Below, piece by piece: positions 17,281 to 26,290 of a stretch of 52,451 nucleotides of DNA. This stretch comes from Lachnospiraceae bacterium (GTDB lineage Bacteria > Bacillota > Clostridia > Lachnospirales > Lachnospiraceae). The stretch lies in contig JAFWRC010000183.1 in NCBI GenBank assembly GCA_017508825.1, forward strand, positions 1 to 52,451, in the 5' to 3' direction. The number at the start of each line of letters is the position of its first letter. The stretch's first letter is position 1. The position numbers and the translations under genes were made by a program. The notes beneath the pieces are model-generated. The model did not search any database, was not told where the DNA came from, and worked only from the letters and a program-made list of their open reading frames with translations.

Positions 17281-18168
17281 TTACAGAATACCAAATTTCT
17301 TCATCTCTGCTTCCAATACTGCTGCATGCTCCGGCTCCATTTCTGTCAAAGGTCTGCGTAATACGCCTGTACAATGTCCCATCAGCTCTTCTGCTTTCTT
17401 TACCGGGATCGGATTCACTTCACAGAACAGCGCATTGATCAGCGACAAAGCTTTTAACTGGATCTCACGGCTGCCTGCCACATCACCATCAAAGAAACGC
17501 TGACACATTTCATGCGTTTCCTTCGGTGCCACATTTGACAGAACCGAGATCACGCCCTTGCCGCCCAGAGACAGCAGCGGTACCACCTGGTCATCGTTTC
17601 CGGAATACAGATCCACATCATTTCCGGCAATGCTCATCAGTTTTGCTACCTGGGAGATGTTGCCCGTTGCATCCTTTACGCCGACAATGTTCTTCACTTC
17701 GCGGCAAAGAGCTACGATCGTTTCCGGCAAGATATTCACGCCTCCGGTACGTCCCGGGATATTATACAGAATGATCGGCAGCTTTACGCTGTCTGCAACC
17801 ATCGTGAAATGCTCTTTCAAACCTTTCTGTGTTGCCTTGTTATAATACGGTGTTACCACCAGCAGAGCATCTGCGCCTCTCTTCTCTGCTTCCTGCGACA
17901 GATAGATCGCCGTCTCGGTGCAGTTGGAACCGGTTCCCGCAATTACCGGAATTCTTTTATTTACATACTTCACACAGGCTTCGATCACATCCAGATGCTC
18001 CTCATGTGTCAAAGTCGATGCCTCGCCTGTCGTTCCGCATACGATGATCGCATCCGTTCCGTTTGCGATCTGGAACTCAATGTTCTTAGCGAACTGTTCA
18101 TAATCCACCGAACCGTCTGCTTTGAACGGTGTGGTGATCGCTACACCTGCTCCTGTAAATACTGCCAT
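17281..18168 (-). CDS. dapA: 4-hydroxy-tetrahydrodipicolinate synthase
   Basis: This 295-aa TIM-barrel aldolase condenses pyruvate and aspartate semialdehyde, the first committed step to diaminopimelate and lysine. GTTGEASTLTHEEH forms the substrate loop, ILYNIPGRTG holds the catalytic tyrosine, and IVGVKDATGN holds the Schiff-base lysine. AGGAGG precedes the ATG. It is first in the dapA-GT-dapB operon and directly follows a lysine riboswitch and terminator. Confidence 0.97.
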   Translation of the reverse strand: MAVFTGAGVAITTPFKADGSVDYEQFAKNIEFQIANGTDAIIVCGTTGEASTLTHEEHLDVIEACVKYVNKRIPVIAGTGSNCTETAIYLSQEAEKRGADALLVVTPYYNKATQKGLKEHFTMVADSVKLPIILYNIPGRTGGVNILPETIVALCREVKNIVGVKDATGNISQVAKLMSIAGNDVDLYSGNDDQVVPLLSLGGKGVISVLSNVAPKETHEMCQRFFDGDVAGSREIQLKALSLINALFCEVNPIPVKKAEELMGHCTGVLRRPLTEMEPEHAAVLEAEMKKFGIL

Positions 18169-18231
18169 TTTCTTTTCCTCCTATGCATTTGTCTTGAAAA
18201 TGATAATCCGGGGAAACGTTTTTCGGAAATG

Positions 18232-18254
18232 AAAAGCCGACATGAAATGCCGGC
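18232..18254 (-). terminator. Regulatory terminator of the lysine riboswitch
   Basis: On the minus strand GCCGGCATTTCATGTCGGC is followed by TTTTC. It lies between the aptamer and the dapA RBS, as in transcriptional L-boxes. The U-tract is short. Confidence 0.65.
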
Positions 18255-18271
18255 GTATCTTTTCAATATCT

Positions 18272-18432
18272 GATAGCGCCCCATCTTGTGTAAGATGACA
18301 GTGATACCGGTATTCCCGGCACCCCCAAGGTGAATCTTACGGTTTCGATCCCCTTTCGGCGGTCTCCCCTTTCGCCTGCCTTCTCCTGTTTTCCGAACAT
18401 CCGGCAGATTACTGATGAAACCCGCAACCTCT
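18272..18432 (-). promoter_or_regulatory. Lysine riboswitch (L-box) upstream of dapA
   Basis: On the minus strand the leader begins with GAGGTTGCGG, passes CCGAAAGGGG, GGGTGCCGGG and ACTGTCATCTTAC, and ends GGGGCGCTATC. These blocks match the order I know from L-box aptamers (GAGG.TGCG at the 5' side, a closing GGnGCGCTATC). Position before dapA supports it. The span is about 160 bases. Confidence 0.78.
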
Positions 18433-18457
18433 ATCTTTGTATTTTGTTATAAACCAT

Positions 18458-18486
18458 ACTATAGCATTCCGCCTGTTCTATGTCAA
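18458..18486 (-). promoter_or_regulatory. SigA promoter of the dapA operon
   Basis: On the minus strand TTGACA (18481-18486), 17 bases, TATAGT (18458-18463). The riboswitch starts about 25 bases downstream. Confidence 0.88.
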
Positions 18487-18592
18487 TCATACTTTTGCTA
18501 TTCTCCATACTATTTTTCTTCCTGACCATCATAATATTTCCGCTATGATCATTTCTCTTACTTTATTATTTTCGTGATTTTATACATTTTAC

Positions 18593-18621
18593 TTGCGTGT
18601 TTTTGTGTATAATGTTATACT
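18593..18621 (+). promoter_or_regulatory. Promoter of typA with extended -10
   Basis: TTGCGT (18593-18598), 17 bases, TATACT (18616-18621), preceded by TG in the extended -10 position. An alternative TATAAT at 18608-18613 lacks a good -35. Confidence 0.65.
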
Positions 18622-18659
18622 TTCCCCGTTTGTTGGTTTTATACTTGGAGGAAACTATT

Positions 18660-20507
18660 ATGAAGCAGAAACGTGAAGACATCCGTAACGTGGCGATCAT
18701 CGCCCACGTAGATCACGGCAAAACGACCTTAGTAGACGAATTATTGAAACAGAGCGGTGTATTTGAAGAGCACCAGGAAGTAGCAGAGCGTGTCATGGAC
18801 TCCAACGATATCGAACGCGAGCGCGGTATCACCATCCTGTCCAAGAATACGGCTGTCAACTATAACGGCACCAAGATCAACATCATCGACACCCCGGGAC
18901 ACGCCGATTTCGGCGGCGAGGTAGAACGCGTGCTGAAGATGGTAAACGGCGTGATCCTGGTGGTAGACGCTTTCGAAGGTCCGATGCCGCAGACCCGCTT
19001 CGTGCTGGGCAAGGCTATGGAGCTGAAGCTGCCGGTGATCGTATGTATAAATAAGGTAGACCGTCCGGAGGCACGTCCTACAGAAGTCATCGACGAGGTT
19101 CTGGAACTGCTCATCGACCTGGGTGCCGATGATGACCAGTTAGAGTGCCCGTTCGTATTCGCATCCGCAAAAGCCGGCACGGCTTCCCTGGATGCCGATA
19201 CCGAGGGTAAGGATATGATGCCGCTGTTTGAAACGATCCTGAAATATATCCCCGCTCCGGAGGGTGATCCGGAAGCCGGCACGCAGATCCTGATCAGTAC
19301 CATCGACTACAATGAATATGTTGGCTGTATCGGCGTAGGCAAGGTAGACAACGGTTCCGTCAAGGTCAACCAGGAAGTGGTGATCGTCAACCACCACGAT
19401 CCGGATAAAATCCGTAAAGTAAAGATCAGCAAGCTGTATGAGTTTAACGGTCTGGAAAAAGTTGCAGTAGACGAAGCACAGATTGGTTCCATTGTGGCAG
19501 TCTCCGGTATTTCGGATATCCACATCGGTGATACCATCTGCGATCCCGAGCATGTAGAAGCCATCCCGTTTCAGAAGATCTCCGAGCCGACCATTGCGAT
19601 GAACTTCATCGTAAACGACTCCCCTCTCGCCGGCCAGGAGGGCAAATATGTGACCAGCCGTCATTTAAGAGACCGTCTGTTCCGCGAACTGAACACCGAC
19701 GTCAGCCTTCGTGTAGAAGAGACCGATACCACCGAGGCATTCAAGGTATCCGGCCGCGGCGAGCTGCATCTGTCCGTACTGATCGAGAATATGCGCCGTG
19801 AAGGTTATGAATTTGCAGTAAGCAAGGCGGAAGTACTCTATCACGAAGATGAAAACGGCAAGAAGACCGAGCCGATGGAGCGCGCTTATGTTGATGTGCC
19901 TGAGGAATTCTCCGGTGCAGTCATTGAAAAACTGAGCACCCGGAAGGGCGAGCTTTTGAATATGGGTACCGCAAGCGGCGGTTACACCCGTCTGGAATTT
20001 ATGATCCCGTCCCGCGGACTCATCGGTTATCGCGGCGAGTTTATGACCGATACCAAGGGCAACGGTATCATCAATACCATTTTTGAAGGTTATGCACCGT
20101 TCAAGGGCGAGATCAGCTACCGCAAGCAGGGTTCCCTGATCGCATTTGAGACCGGTGAATCCGTAACTTACGGTCTGTTCAATGCGCAGGACCGCGGCAA
20201 TCTGTTCATCGGGCCGGGCGAGAAAGTATATGCCGGTATGGTCATCGGTGAAAATCCGAAGCAGGAAGACATCGAACTGAATGTCTGCAAGAAGAAGCAG
20301 CTGACCAATACCCGTGCTTCCGGATCGGACGACGCCCTGAAACTGACGCCGCCTAAGATCATGAGCTTAGAGCAGTCCCTGGAATTCATCGGTACGGACG
20401 AGCTTCTGGAGGTCACCCCGAAGCACCTGCGCATCCGCAAGAAGATCCTGGATGCCACCCAAAGAAAGCGCGCTATGATCTCCGCGCAGGCCAAGGCTGC
20501 AAACTAA
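18660..20507 (+). CDS. typA: Ribosome-associated GTPase TypA/BipA
   Basis: 615 aa, the family's usual length. It is an EF-G-like GTPase that helps ribosome assembly and growth under stress. G motifs are AHVDHGKTT (P-loop), DTPGHADF and NKVDRPEA, and the BipA C-terminal domain contains [16 protein letters not shown] precedes ATG at 18660, while reading further upstream gives no plausible start. It is monocistronic, diverging from the dapA operon and facing a convergent membrane gene. Confidence 0.97.
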   Translation: MKQKREDIRNVAIIAHVDHGKTTLVDELLKQSGVFEEHQEVAERVMDSNDIERERGITILSKNTAVNYNGTKINIIDTPGHADFGGEVERVLKMVNGVILVVDAFEGPMPQTRFVLGKAMELKLPVIVCINKVDRPEARPTEVIDEVLELLIDLGADDDQLECPFVFASAKAGTASLDADTEGKDMMPLFETILKYIPAPEGDPEAGTQILISTIDYNEYVGCIGVGKVDNGSVKVNQEVVIVNHHDPDKIRKVKISKLYEFNGLEKVAVDEAQIGSIVAVSGISDIHIGDTICDPEHVEAIPFQKISEPTIAMNFIVNDSPLAGQEGKYVTSRHLRDRLFRELNTDVSLRVEETDTTEAFKVSGRGELHLSVLIENMRREGYEFAVSKAEVLYHEDENGKKTEPMERAYVDVPEEFSGAVIEKLSTRKGELLNMGTASGGYTRLEFMIPSRGLIGYRGEFMTDTKGNGIINTIFEGYAPFKGEISYRKQGSLIAFETGESVTYGLFNAQDRGNLFIGPGEKVYAGMVIGENPKQEDIELNVCKKKQLTNTRASGSDDALKLTPPKIMSLEQSLEFIGTDELLEVTPKHLRIRKKILDATQRKRAMISAQAKAAN

Positions 20508-20515
20508 ATCAAAAA

Positions 20516-20546
20516 GATATGCCCCGGATCACCCCGGGGCTTTCTT
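20516..20546 (+). terminator. Terminator of typA
   Basis: GCCCCGG (20521-20527) pairs with CCGGGGC (20534-20540), then TTTCTT. The hairpin overlaps the last codons of the convergent gene. Confidence 0.8.
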
Positions 20547-22370
20547 ATCTTCTTTCCGAAAACGAACTATCATGATCTCATTTCCTGAATAAACAGCTTC
20601 CACCTGTACCGTCATCCCACTCCGATGTTCCAGATAAGTTACCATCCACGGGATATACAACTCAGCCACATTCAGATTTCCCCGAAAAGCCCGTACTACA
20701 TAGTATACCGGCTTATCTTCCAATAGCGACATGATCGGATTATCGATTCCCTGTTCTTCAAAAAAATGGAGATTATGATATCCTTCTGCAACCCAGCCAC
20801 CGCTTAACGCAAATCCCGAAAAGAAATGGTCAAACCGGCTTCTTGTAAAGTTCCTGGGATTTCTCACCCCCATACGATCACTCCAGAGAATCCCCCCATC
20901 CAAAACACAACAGCTCCCTGTCTGATGCACTTCCTCCAGTACCTGTTCTATCTCTGTTCTCTGTAATAGCGTATGGTACGTAAGCCGTAACCCCGTCACC
21001 TCAAACAGCAACAGCATTACCGTCACGATCGGGATTATCTTAACAGCCAGAGTACTATTCGCCCCTTTCCCGGCCTTCTCCGGTTCCGGTCGTTGCATCC
21101 CTGTAAAGATCAATATCCCCGGGAACAATTCCAGCGCCATCCGAAGCCCGATCAGGATCCTTCGGGGAATACGCCCCCACATCAGCAGAAAAGCAGTCTC
21201 GGCTACGACCAATAAAAATACGGATAGTATAAATATATATTTTTCCTTCTGCTTTCTATCATAACGCACCATGCAATACGCTGTAAATGCAAAAAAGAGA
21301 ACATTCCATCCAAGAAAACTCTCCAGTCCGGCAATAATTCCCCAAAATCCCACCGGGCTTCCCCATTCATCATTGTATTGCTTCGGCATTCTGTAAAGGC
21401 TTATGATCGTCTCTGTCAAAGAAGAGATTATCGTATCCGTACTTGACGGCGTCCTGCGATAACCGAGTAATCTGTTTAGCTCTTCCAGAGAAAAATACTC
21501 CGGATCCATGTAATGATAATTATACAACAGATTTATGTCTTCCGGAATAAAACCTGCTGCCGTAACTCCATCCATATCAAAATCACGCAAATACTCTTCA
21601 TCCAAAAACGGAACCGTTCCCTGCTGATGATACTGCTCATAGCTCTTCCATGGTTCCTGCTCCCAAAAAAGCAATCGATCTAATCCCGCATTCAGCCCGC
21701 AAAGCAACATCCCCGCCAGCAGGCACGCGATCATCCGCCTTTTCTCGTCAATCAGTCTTTTTGCCACAGCAGAGGCCAGCTCTTTTTTCCGAAAAAAAGC
21801 CACCACTTCATCCCAAAAAAGAAGCAGCAATCCGAATGGCAATATCATAAGCATGCACTTTACACGGATCAATCCTGCCAATACAAGAAAAAATATCCCA
21901 ATTCCAAAGAAGAGCTTTTTCTTCTTTGGCAGTTTTTGTCCGGTATAGAATGCAATGAACGCCGTTATCGCATATAAAAAGGCATTTTCGGAAAACTGCA
22001 TTTTTTCATAGAATTCAAATGCAAAATAGAAATGAAGAAGAGCCCCTGTCGCCAATGCCCGTTTTTTTCCCATCTGTATTGTAGCACACACTATGATCGA
22101 TGAAATTGCCAGAAAATTAAAAACATACTGTAATGTAAGATACCAGTTTGTTTCCGGCAGAATAAGATACAGAATTTTCAAAAAATACCCATAGATGACA
22201 TTATTATACGTCAGATACTGACTCTGTTCCCCAAACGCTCCCGCCGCGATCAGATTCATAGCCGTATCATCTGCTGAATCCGAACCTACCGGCCCCCATA
22301 AAAAATAAGGAAGAAAAAAAAGCAGGCTCATTCCCAGCAACATAATACTTTTTTTCTTATCTATCCTCAT
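20529..22370 (-). CDS. Large polytopic membrane protein, GT-C-like glycosyltransferase candidate
   Basis: 613 aa with about ten helices plus soluble loops. The first loop after helix 1 carries GSDSADDTAMN, an acidic cluster in the place where GT-C enzymes keep catalytic residues. A TYNNVIYGYFLKILY segment follows. The C-terminal part is a soluble domain of about 140 residues (ends VRFRKEDKKAPG). It is not a close relative of the paralogs at 2.3-8.7 kb. It lies 7 bases after two SMR-type genes, and sugar-lipid transporters of this kind are often paired with such transferases. The RBS is weak. The function is inferred only. Confidence 0.75.
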   Translation of the reverse strand: MRIDKKKSIMLLGMSLLFFLPYFLWGPVGSDSADDTAMNLIAAGAFGEQSQYLTYNNVIYGYFLKILYLILPETNWYLTLQYVFNFLAISSIIVCATIQMGKKRALATGALLHFYFAFEFYEKMQFSENAFLYAITAFIAFYTGQKLPKKKKLFFGIGIFFLVLAGLIRVKCMLMILPFGLLLLFWDEVVAFFRKKELASAVAKRLIDEKRRMIACLLAGMLLCGLNAGLDRLLFWEQEPWKSYEQYHQQGTVPFLDEEYLRDFDMDGVTAAGFIPEDINLLYNYHYMDPEYFSLEELNRLLGYRRTPSSTDTIISSLTETIISLYRMPKQYNDEWGSPVGFWGIIAGLESFLGWNVLFFAFTAYCMVRYDRKQKEKYIFILSVFLLVVAETAFLLMWGRIPRRILIGLRMALELFPGILIFTGMQRPEPEKAGKGANSTLAVKIIPIVTVMLLLFEVTGLRLTYHTLLQRTEIEQVLEEVHQTGSCCVLDGGILWSDRMGVRNPRNFTRSRFDHFFSGFALSGGWVAEGYHNLHFFEEQGIDNPIMSLLEDKPVYYVVRAFRGNLNVAELYIPWMVTYLEHRSGMTVQVEAVYSGNEIMIVRFRKEDKKAPG

Positions 22371-22377
22371 AACCTTA

Positions 22378-22725
22378 TCATCCCAAAAAAGAATATACTA
22401 TGATCCCTGCAAGGATCATTCCGATAGCCAGGGCTTTCCATCGATTAAAGCTTTCATGAAAGATCTTCACTCCGAATATCATAATATAAATATACCCTGT
22501 CGCCTCCAATACAGGTCCCATGGATAACGGAATTCCCTTATAGGCATATACTCCCAGTAAAGTCGCACCGAAAAAAACAGCATAGGAAAGTATCACCACC
22601 GGATTCAGATACTCCTGTATCACGGATTTATATTCCTTCTGCGAAGCTTTCTTCAGAAACACCTGAGCGATCGAAGAAACAAGGGTTCCTAACAAAAGCG
22701 CGCCTGCGCAGATCACTACGGACAT
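22378..22725 (-). CDS. SMR/DMT-type four-helix membrane transporter, second of pair
   Basis: 115 aa with four predicted helices. The sequence MSVVICAGALLLGTLVSSIAQVFLKKAS starts like EmrE/ArnE relatives, and IFHESF is the conserved His-Glu spot. Such half-size proteins work as antiparallel heterodimers. Relatives move undecaprenyl-phosphate-aminoarabinose (ArnE/F) or small molecules. It overlaps the preceding SMR gene by 10 bases, and the downstream partner is a GT-C-like protein. A flippase for a lipid-linked sugar is the favoured but unproven reading. Confidence 0.8.
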   Translation of the reverse strand: MSVVICAGALLLGTLVSSIAQVFLKKASQKEYKSVIQEYLNPVVILSYAVFFGATLLGVYAYKGIPLSMGPVLEATGYIYIMIFGVKIFHESFNRWKALAIGMILAGIIVYSFLG

Positions 22726-23105
22726 TGATCTTCCTCCCCTTCCTCTTTCTTCGAAACTTCCTGCCGGTCCGAAAACGCAAATAATACGATCCCCCCCACA
22801 ACCAGGAGCGCACCGATGATCTTGCCGGGTGAGATTTCTTCATGAAAAAAGATTATCCCCCAGACCATCGCCCATAAAACCGAAACCGCTTTATTTGCGT
22901 ATGCCATAGTCAATGGCAGCCGTTTGATGATCTGCTGCCATGCGACTGCATAGACCGCCAGCAGAAATAATACAATCCCATAAAACAGAAGAAAGCGTCC
23001 ACTAAGGAACGCCTCTCCTGCTGCTAATTTGCTGCATACTCCGCTTAAAGAATACACCAGCAATAAAACATTCAATATAATGATCGTACGATAATGATCT
23101 TTCAT
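22716..23105 (-). CDS. SMR/DMT-type membrane transporter, first of pair
   Basis: 129 aa with four predicted helices and a charged tail (about residues 114-129). The motif IIFFHEEISPGKIIGALLVVGGI is typical of the EamA/SMR superfamily. The ATG overlaps the ilvE stop in a TAATG arrangement, so expression follows ilvE. Together with the next gene it should form an asymmetric dimer. The substrate is unknown. Confidence 0.82.
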   Translation of the reverse strand: MKDHYRTIIILNVLLLVYSLSGVCSKLAAGEAFLSGRFLLFYGIVLFLLAVYAVAWQQIIKRLPLTMAYANKAVSVLWAMVWGIIFFHEEISPGKIIGALLVVGGIVLFAFSDRQEVSKKEEGEEDQCP

Positions 23106-24127
23106 TAAATCTCCACGATCCAGCCTTCGGGCGGATCCAGACGTCCCATCTGGATACCGGTCAGCGTATCATACAACTTCTTAGTGATCGGGCCCATCTC
23201 ATCCATACCGCTCGGGAAGCAGATCTCCTTGCCGTGATCCACGATCTTGCCTACCGGAGAGATGACTGCTGCCGTACCACACAGGCCGCACTCTGCGAAG
23301 TCTTTTACTTCATCAAAGAAAATCTCTCTTTCTTCTGCTTCCAGTCCAAGATATTCCCTGGCAACGATCATCAGGGAACGTCTGGTGATGGAAGGAAGGA
23401 TCGAATTGGACTTCGGGGTTACCACCTTACCGTCCTTGGTCACAAACAGGAAGTTTGCGCCACCGGTCTCTTCTACCTTGGTACGGGTTGCTGCATCCAG
23501 GTACATATTCTCGGCATAGCCTGCCTTGTGTGCCTCTACGATCGGATGAAGGCTCATCGCATAGTTTAAGCCTGCCTTGATATTACCGGTACCATGCGGC
23601 GCCGCACGGTCAAAATCGCTTACACACAGAGTCAGCGGCTTTGCGCCACCCTTGAAGTACGGTCCTACCGGAGTACAGAAGATACGGAACTGATATTCGG
23701 TAGCCGGCTTTACACCGATGACCGGGTTGGTGCCGAACATATACGGACGAAGATACAGGGTCGCACCGGAACCGTAAGGCGGAACGTATGCTGCATTTGC
23801 CTTTACCACAGCCTTTACCGCTTCCACGAACTTATCCTTCGGGAACGGCGGCATTTCCAGACGCTGCGCGGTTGTATACATACGATCTGCGTTCAGGTCC
23901 GGACGGAAGGTCACGATACGACCGTCTTCGGTAGTATACGCCTTTAAGCCTTCGAAGCAGGTCTGCGCATACTGCAGTACGCCAGCGCACTCATTCAGGA
24001 CGATATTGGCATCTGTAGTCAGACCGCCCTCATCCCATTTGCCATCCTTAAAGTTGGACACATAACGCTGCTCGGTCTGTACATAGCCAAACCCGAGAGA
24101 TGCCCAGTCAAGATCTTTCTTTTCCAT
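23105..24127 (-). CDS. ilvE: Branched-chain amino acid aminotransferase
   Basis: 340 aa, a fold-type IV PLP enzyme. It makes the last step of valine, leucine and isoleucine synthesis (or the first of their breakdown) with glutamate as partner. The large-subtype BCAT features are present: CFEGLKAY, LRPYMFGT, the PLP lysine in GTGNIKAGLNYA, EETGGANFLFV and CGTAAVISPVG. The ATG at 24127 gives the normal start, with AAGGAAG 10 bases away. It heads an unusual operon with two SMR genes and a GT-C-like gene. Confidence 0.95.
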   Translation of the reverse strand: MEKKDLDWASLGFGYVQTEQRYVSNFKDGKWDEGGLTTDANIVLNECAGVLQYAQTCFEGLKAYTTEDGRIVTFRPDLNADRMYTTAQRLEMPPFPKDKFVEAVKAVVKANAAYVPPYGSGATLYLRPYMFGTNPVIGVKPATEYQFRIFCTPVGPYFKGGAKPLTLCVSDFDRAAPHGTGNIKAGLNYAMSLHPIVEAHKAGYAENMYLDAATRTKVEETGGANFLFVTKDGKVVTPKSNSILPSITRRSLMIVAREYLGLEAEEREIFFDEVKDFAECGLCGTAAVISPVGKIVDHGKEICFPSGMDEMGPITKKLYDTLTGIQMGRLDPPEGWIVEI

Positions 24128-24181
24128 TGTCAGATAACTTCCTTTCCATAACATTATAGTGTAGTTATTATCTAGTTTTTT

Positions 24182-24210
24182 AGTTTACAACCAGCGTTTT
24201 GCCATGTCAA
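24182..24210 (-). promoter_or_regulatory. SigA promoter of the ilvE operon
   Basis: On the minus strand TTGACA (24205-24210), 17 bases, TAAACT (24182-24187). Confidence 0.75.
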
Positions 24211-24239
24211 GAAATATATCGTTTCCCTTTAACGGGCAA

Positions 24240-25205
24240 CTATCTCTTTTTCATAGCATTGATTATGCTTCCTATATTGGTGTCTGTCAGGTATCCGGAG
24301 GGTAATTTTCCCTTTCCTTTCGGATATTTCAATTTTTCCCTGTTCCTGCTTTCCTCCACCAACAGGTATGTAAAGAATCTTTCCCAGCTGAAATAGACCT
24401 TACTCTCGATATGCTCCACCGGATCATTAAGAATACTTCTCACATTTTCATTTCCGTCAAAGATTGCGGATTTTAATATCAGCCACTCAAAACTCTCCGG
24501 CAGAAAAAAATCGATTTTCTTCCCGCTCAGGTTCTTATATCGTACCAATTTCTGTATTTCAGAGCCCAATGCGGCTGCATCTGCAATCACAAGGACCCTT
24601 CTCTCCCTGCAATCGTCTAATGCTGACAGGATATTGCTCTTTCCTTTCGCAGATTTGCAAACTACTCCCCATTCCTCCGTAACTTTTTGAAAAAACCGGA
24701 AACCGGCTTTCGAATCTTCAACGATCACCAGATCATACTGAGCAGCCCTTATGTCTCTGATGGAAACATTGTCATAAATCTTTTCAATCTTTGGTTTGCT
24801 GTCATTTTTTATAATCTGCCGGATAGCCTCTATACTATACGGAATCTGCGGTAAAGGCTCTCTTGAAACTAACACATAATAGTTATCTGTACGCATTATC
24901 GTCTGTGCAAAACTATATTCCGGCAAAAATTTTGCCCCCTCATCCACAAAAACAATGCTGTTTTTCGTTTTTTCCAGGATCGTATCCCAGTTATTCCCCT
25001 CCAGAACAACACAAGGTTTATCACATTTCAGGGTTACGCCACTGGCCTTTCCTTCTGCAGCATAGTTTTTTACCATATTGATCAGTTTTGTTTTTCCCGT
25101 ACCGCTATCACCAGTAAGTATTGTTACATTTCTCTCAAGAACGAATCTGAAGGCGATATGCCTGTTTTTAATCGAAAAAGAAATTCTACCTTTCACTGCC
25201 ATCAT
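24240..25205 (-). CDS. P-loop protein with possible TOPRIM-like half, partner of DUF4869 protein
   Basis: About 320 aa; the family is not recognised with certainty. Counting from the second ATG, Walker A GDSGTGKT is at 31-38 and a Walker B-like SIVFVDEG at 82-89. The second half has VIVEDSKAG (about 159-167) and VLVIADAAALGSEIQ (about 203-217), which are spaced like the E and DxD strands of a TOPRIM domain, although the second D is replaced. No ABC signature motif or helicase motif is seen. It overlaps the DUF4869 gene by 20 bases or fewer, so the two are translationally coupled. Two adjacent ATGs (25205, 25202) are possible starts. Confidence 0.6.
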   Translation of the reverse strand: MMAVKGRISFSIKNRHIAFRFVLERNVTILTGDSGTGKTKLINMVKNYAAEGKASGVTLKCDKPCVVLEGNNWDTILEKTKNSIVFVDEGAKFLPEYSFAQTIMRTDNYYVLVSREPLPQIPYSIEAIRQIIKNDSKPKIEKIYDNVSIRDIRAAQYDLVIVEDSKAGFRFFQKVTEEWGVVCKSAKGKSNILSALDDCRERRVLVIADAAALGSEIQKLVRYKNLSGKKIDFFLPESFEWLILKSAIFDGNENVRSILNDPVEHIESKVYFSWERFFTYLLVEESRNREKLKYPKGKGKLPSGYLTDTNIGSIINAMKKR

Positions 25206-25650
25206 CCCCTTTCAAGTAATGATGTGCAAGCATAAGGAACTCGATAGGGTCCTTTACAACCCGTCTCTTACCTTCATTTATCACTTTGACCGAAAAGGAT
25301 GTTCCGAAATCCATCGCATGATGCAGCGTAACTTTTATATCGCGCGCTTCCGCCAGTTGAAGCAGGTATTTCGCGCAGTTATCTCCGCAATTCGAAATAT
25401 TGAAGGTCTTGTTAGGCATATTTCTGATCAGCAGCAATGTTTTAACGCCGGCCGACAACTCTGTAGACGAAAACGTTCCAAAGATATCGTTTTGAATCAT
25501 ATCCGGCGCAACTACCTGCGAATCATCGATCTCCCGGATCACTTCACGGGCAAAATCATCTATCACCCAGTTTCTGTCATACTGGTTCTCGTAGAACATT
25601 TCCGTATTATAAATCTCATCCGGAAGACTTCCAAAATAGATCCGTAACAT
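25186..25650 (-). CDS. DUF4869 domain protein
   Basis: 154 aa, matching the DUF4869 family common in Lachnospiraceae, with no known function. Recognisable family blocks are MLRIYFGSLPDEIYNTEMFY at the start, WVIDDFAREVIREID, LSAGVKTLLLI and the conserved NCGDNCAKYLLQLAE. The RBS AGGAG lies 6 bases before ATG. It follows folA by 41 bases on the same strand and overlaps the next gene, so it is probably made together with the P-loop protein. Such a compact pair resembles an effector-regulator module, but this is inference. Confidence 0.8.
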   Translation of the reverse strand: MLRIYFGSLPDEIYNTEMFYENQYDRNWVIDDFAREVIREIDDSQVVAPDMIQNDIFGTFSSTELSAGVKTLLLIRNMPNKTFNISNCGDNCAKYLLQLAEARDIKVTLHHAMDFGTSFSVKVINEGKRRVVKDPIEFLMLAHHYLKGDDGSER

Positions 25651-25691
25651 AAGAACTCCTTTTTGGCGAAAACATATTAAGTGTTCCTCTT

Positions 25692-26183
25692 TTATTTCTT
25701 CCTGTTATATCTCACAAACCGGTATTCCAAGTCAAAATAGGTCTCTTCTTCACCCTCGGCGGTCATCTCCCACTCCGGATCCTCGTCCAGGTTCGGAAAG
25801 AAAGCATCCGCCTGATACTCGTGATCGATCTGCGTGATGTGCGCCGTATCGCAATAGGGCATCATCTGCTGATAAATACTCTCGCCGCCGATGATGTAAA
25901 CATCCTGAGAAGGGTACTTCTTCAGTTCTTCCATGAGTTTTTCGATAGAATGAACTACAACAGCGCCCTTTACCTGATAGTTCTTATCGTGGGTCAGGAT
26001 GATATTTGTGCGGTATGGCAGTGGCTGCTTCTGCGGGAAGGTATCCAGCGTTTTGCGGCCAAGTACAACCACCTTACCGGTGGTCTCCTGCCGGAACATT
26101 TTCTGATCCTTCGGGATGCTGACCAAAAGCTCGCCCCGGTTACCGATGCCCCAATTTTTATCGACTGCTGCAATGATGTTCAT
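25692..26183 (-). CDS. folA: Dihydrofolate reductase
   Basis: 163 aa. It reduces dihydrofolate to tetrahydrofolate with NADPH, which regenerates the folate that thymidylate synthase oxidises. Motifs are MNIIAAVDKNWGIGNRGELLVSIPKD, VVVLGRKTLDTFP and YIIGGESIYQQMMPYCD. The ATG at 26183 has AGGAG 8 bases upstream, and the longer frame runs into a palindromic repeat and is not coding. It follows thyA after 107 bases that hold the repeat. Confidence 0.96.
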   Translation of the reverse strand: MNIIAAVDKNWGIGNRGELLVSIPKDQKMFRQETTGKVVVLGRKTLDTFPQKQPLPYRTNIILTHDKNYQVKGAVVVHSIEKLMEELKKYPSQDVYIIGGESIYQQMMPYCDTAHITQIDHEYQADAFFPNLDEDPEWEMTAEGEEETYFDLEYRFVRYNRKK

Positions 26184-26204
26184 ATCGTTATCTCCTATGT
26201 GTCC

Positions 26205-26284
26205 CGGCGAGCCACGGGGACGGTTCTTATGGCAACAAGATCGAAGATCTTTAGCCATAAGAACCGTCCCCATGGCTCACCGGC
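26205..26284. repeat. Long palindromic hairpin element, copy 2
   Basis: About 80 bases, near identical to the reverse complement of the copy at 12798-12873. The arms are CCGGCGAGCCACGGGGACGG and CCGTCCCCATGGCTCACCGG. Differences between the copies tend to keep pairing (including G-T pairs), and flanking bases are also self-complementary. It stands between thyA and folA in the same operon. Confidence 0.85.
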
Positions 26285-26290
26285 CGTATC

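Noticed and set aside
20529-24127. An integrated element bounded around the ilvE operon
   Set aside because: No direct repeats, integrase or tRNA were seen there; genes overlap as in a normal operon.
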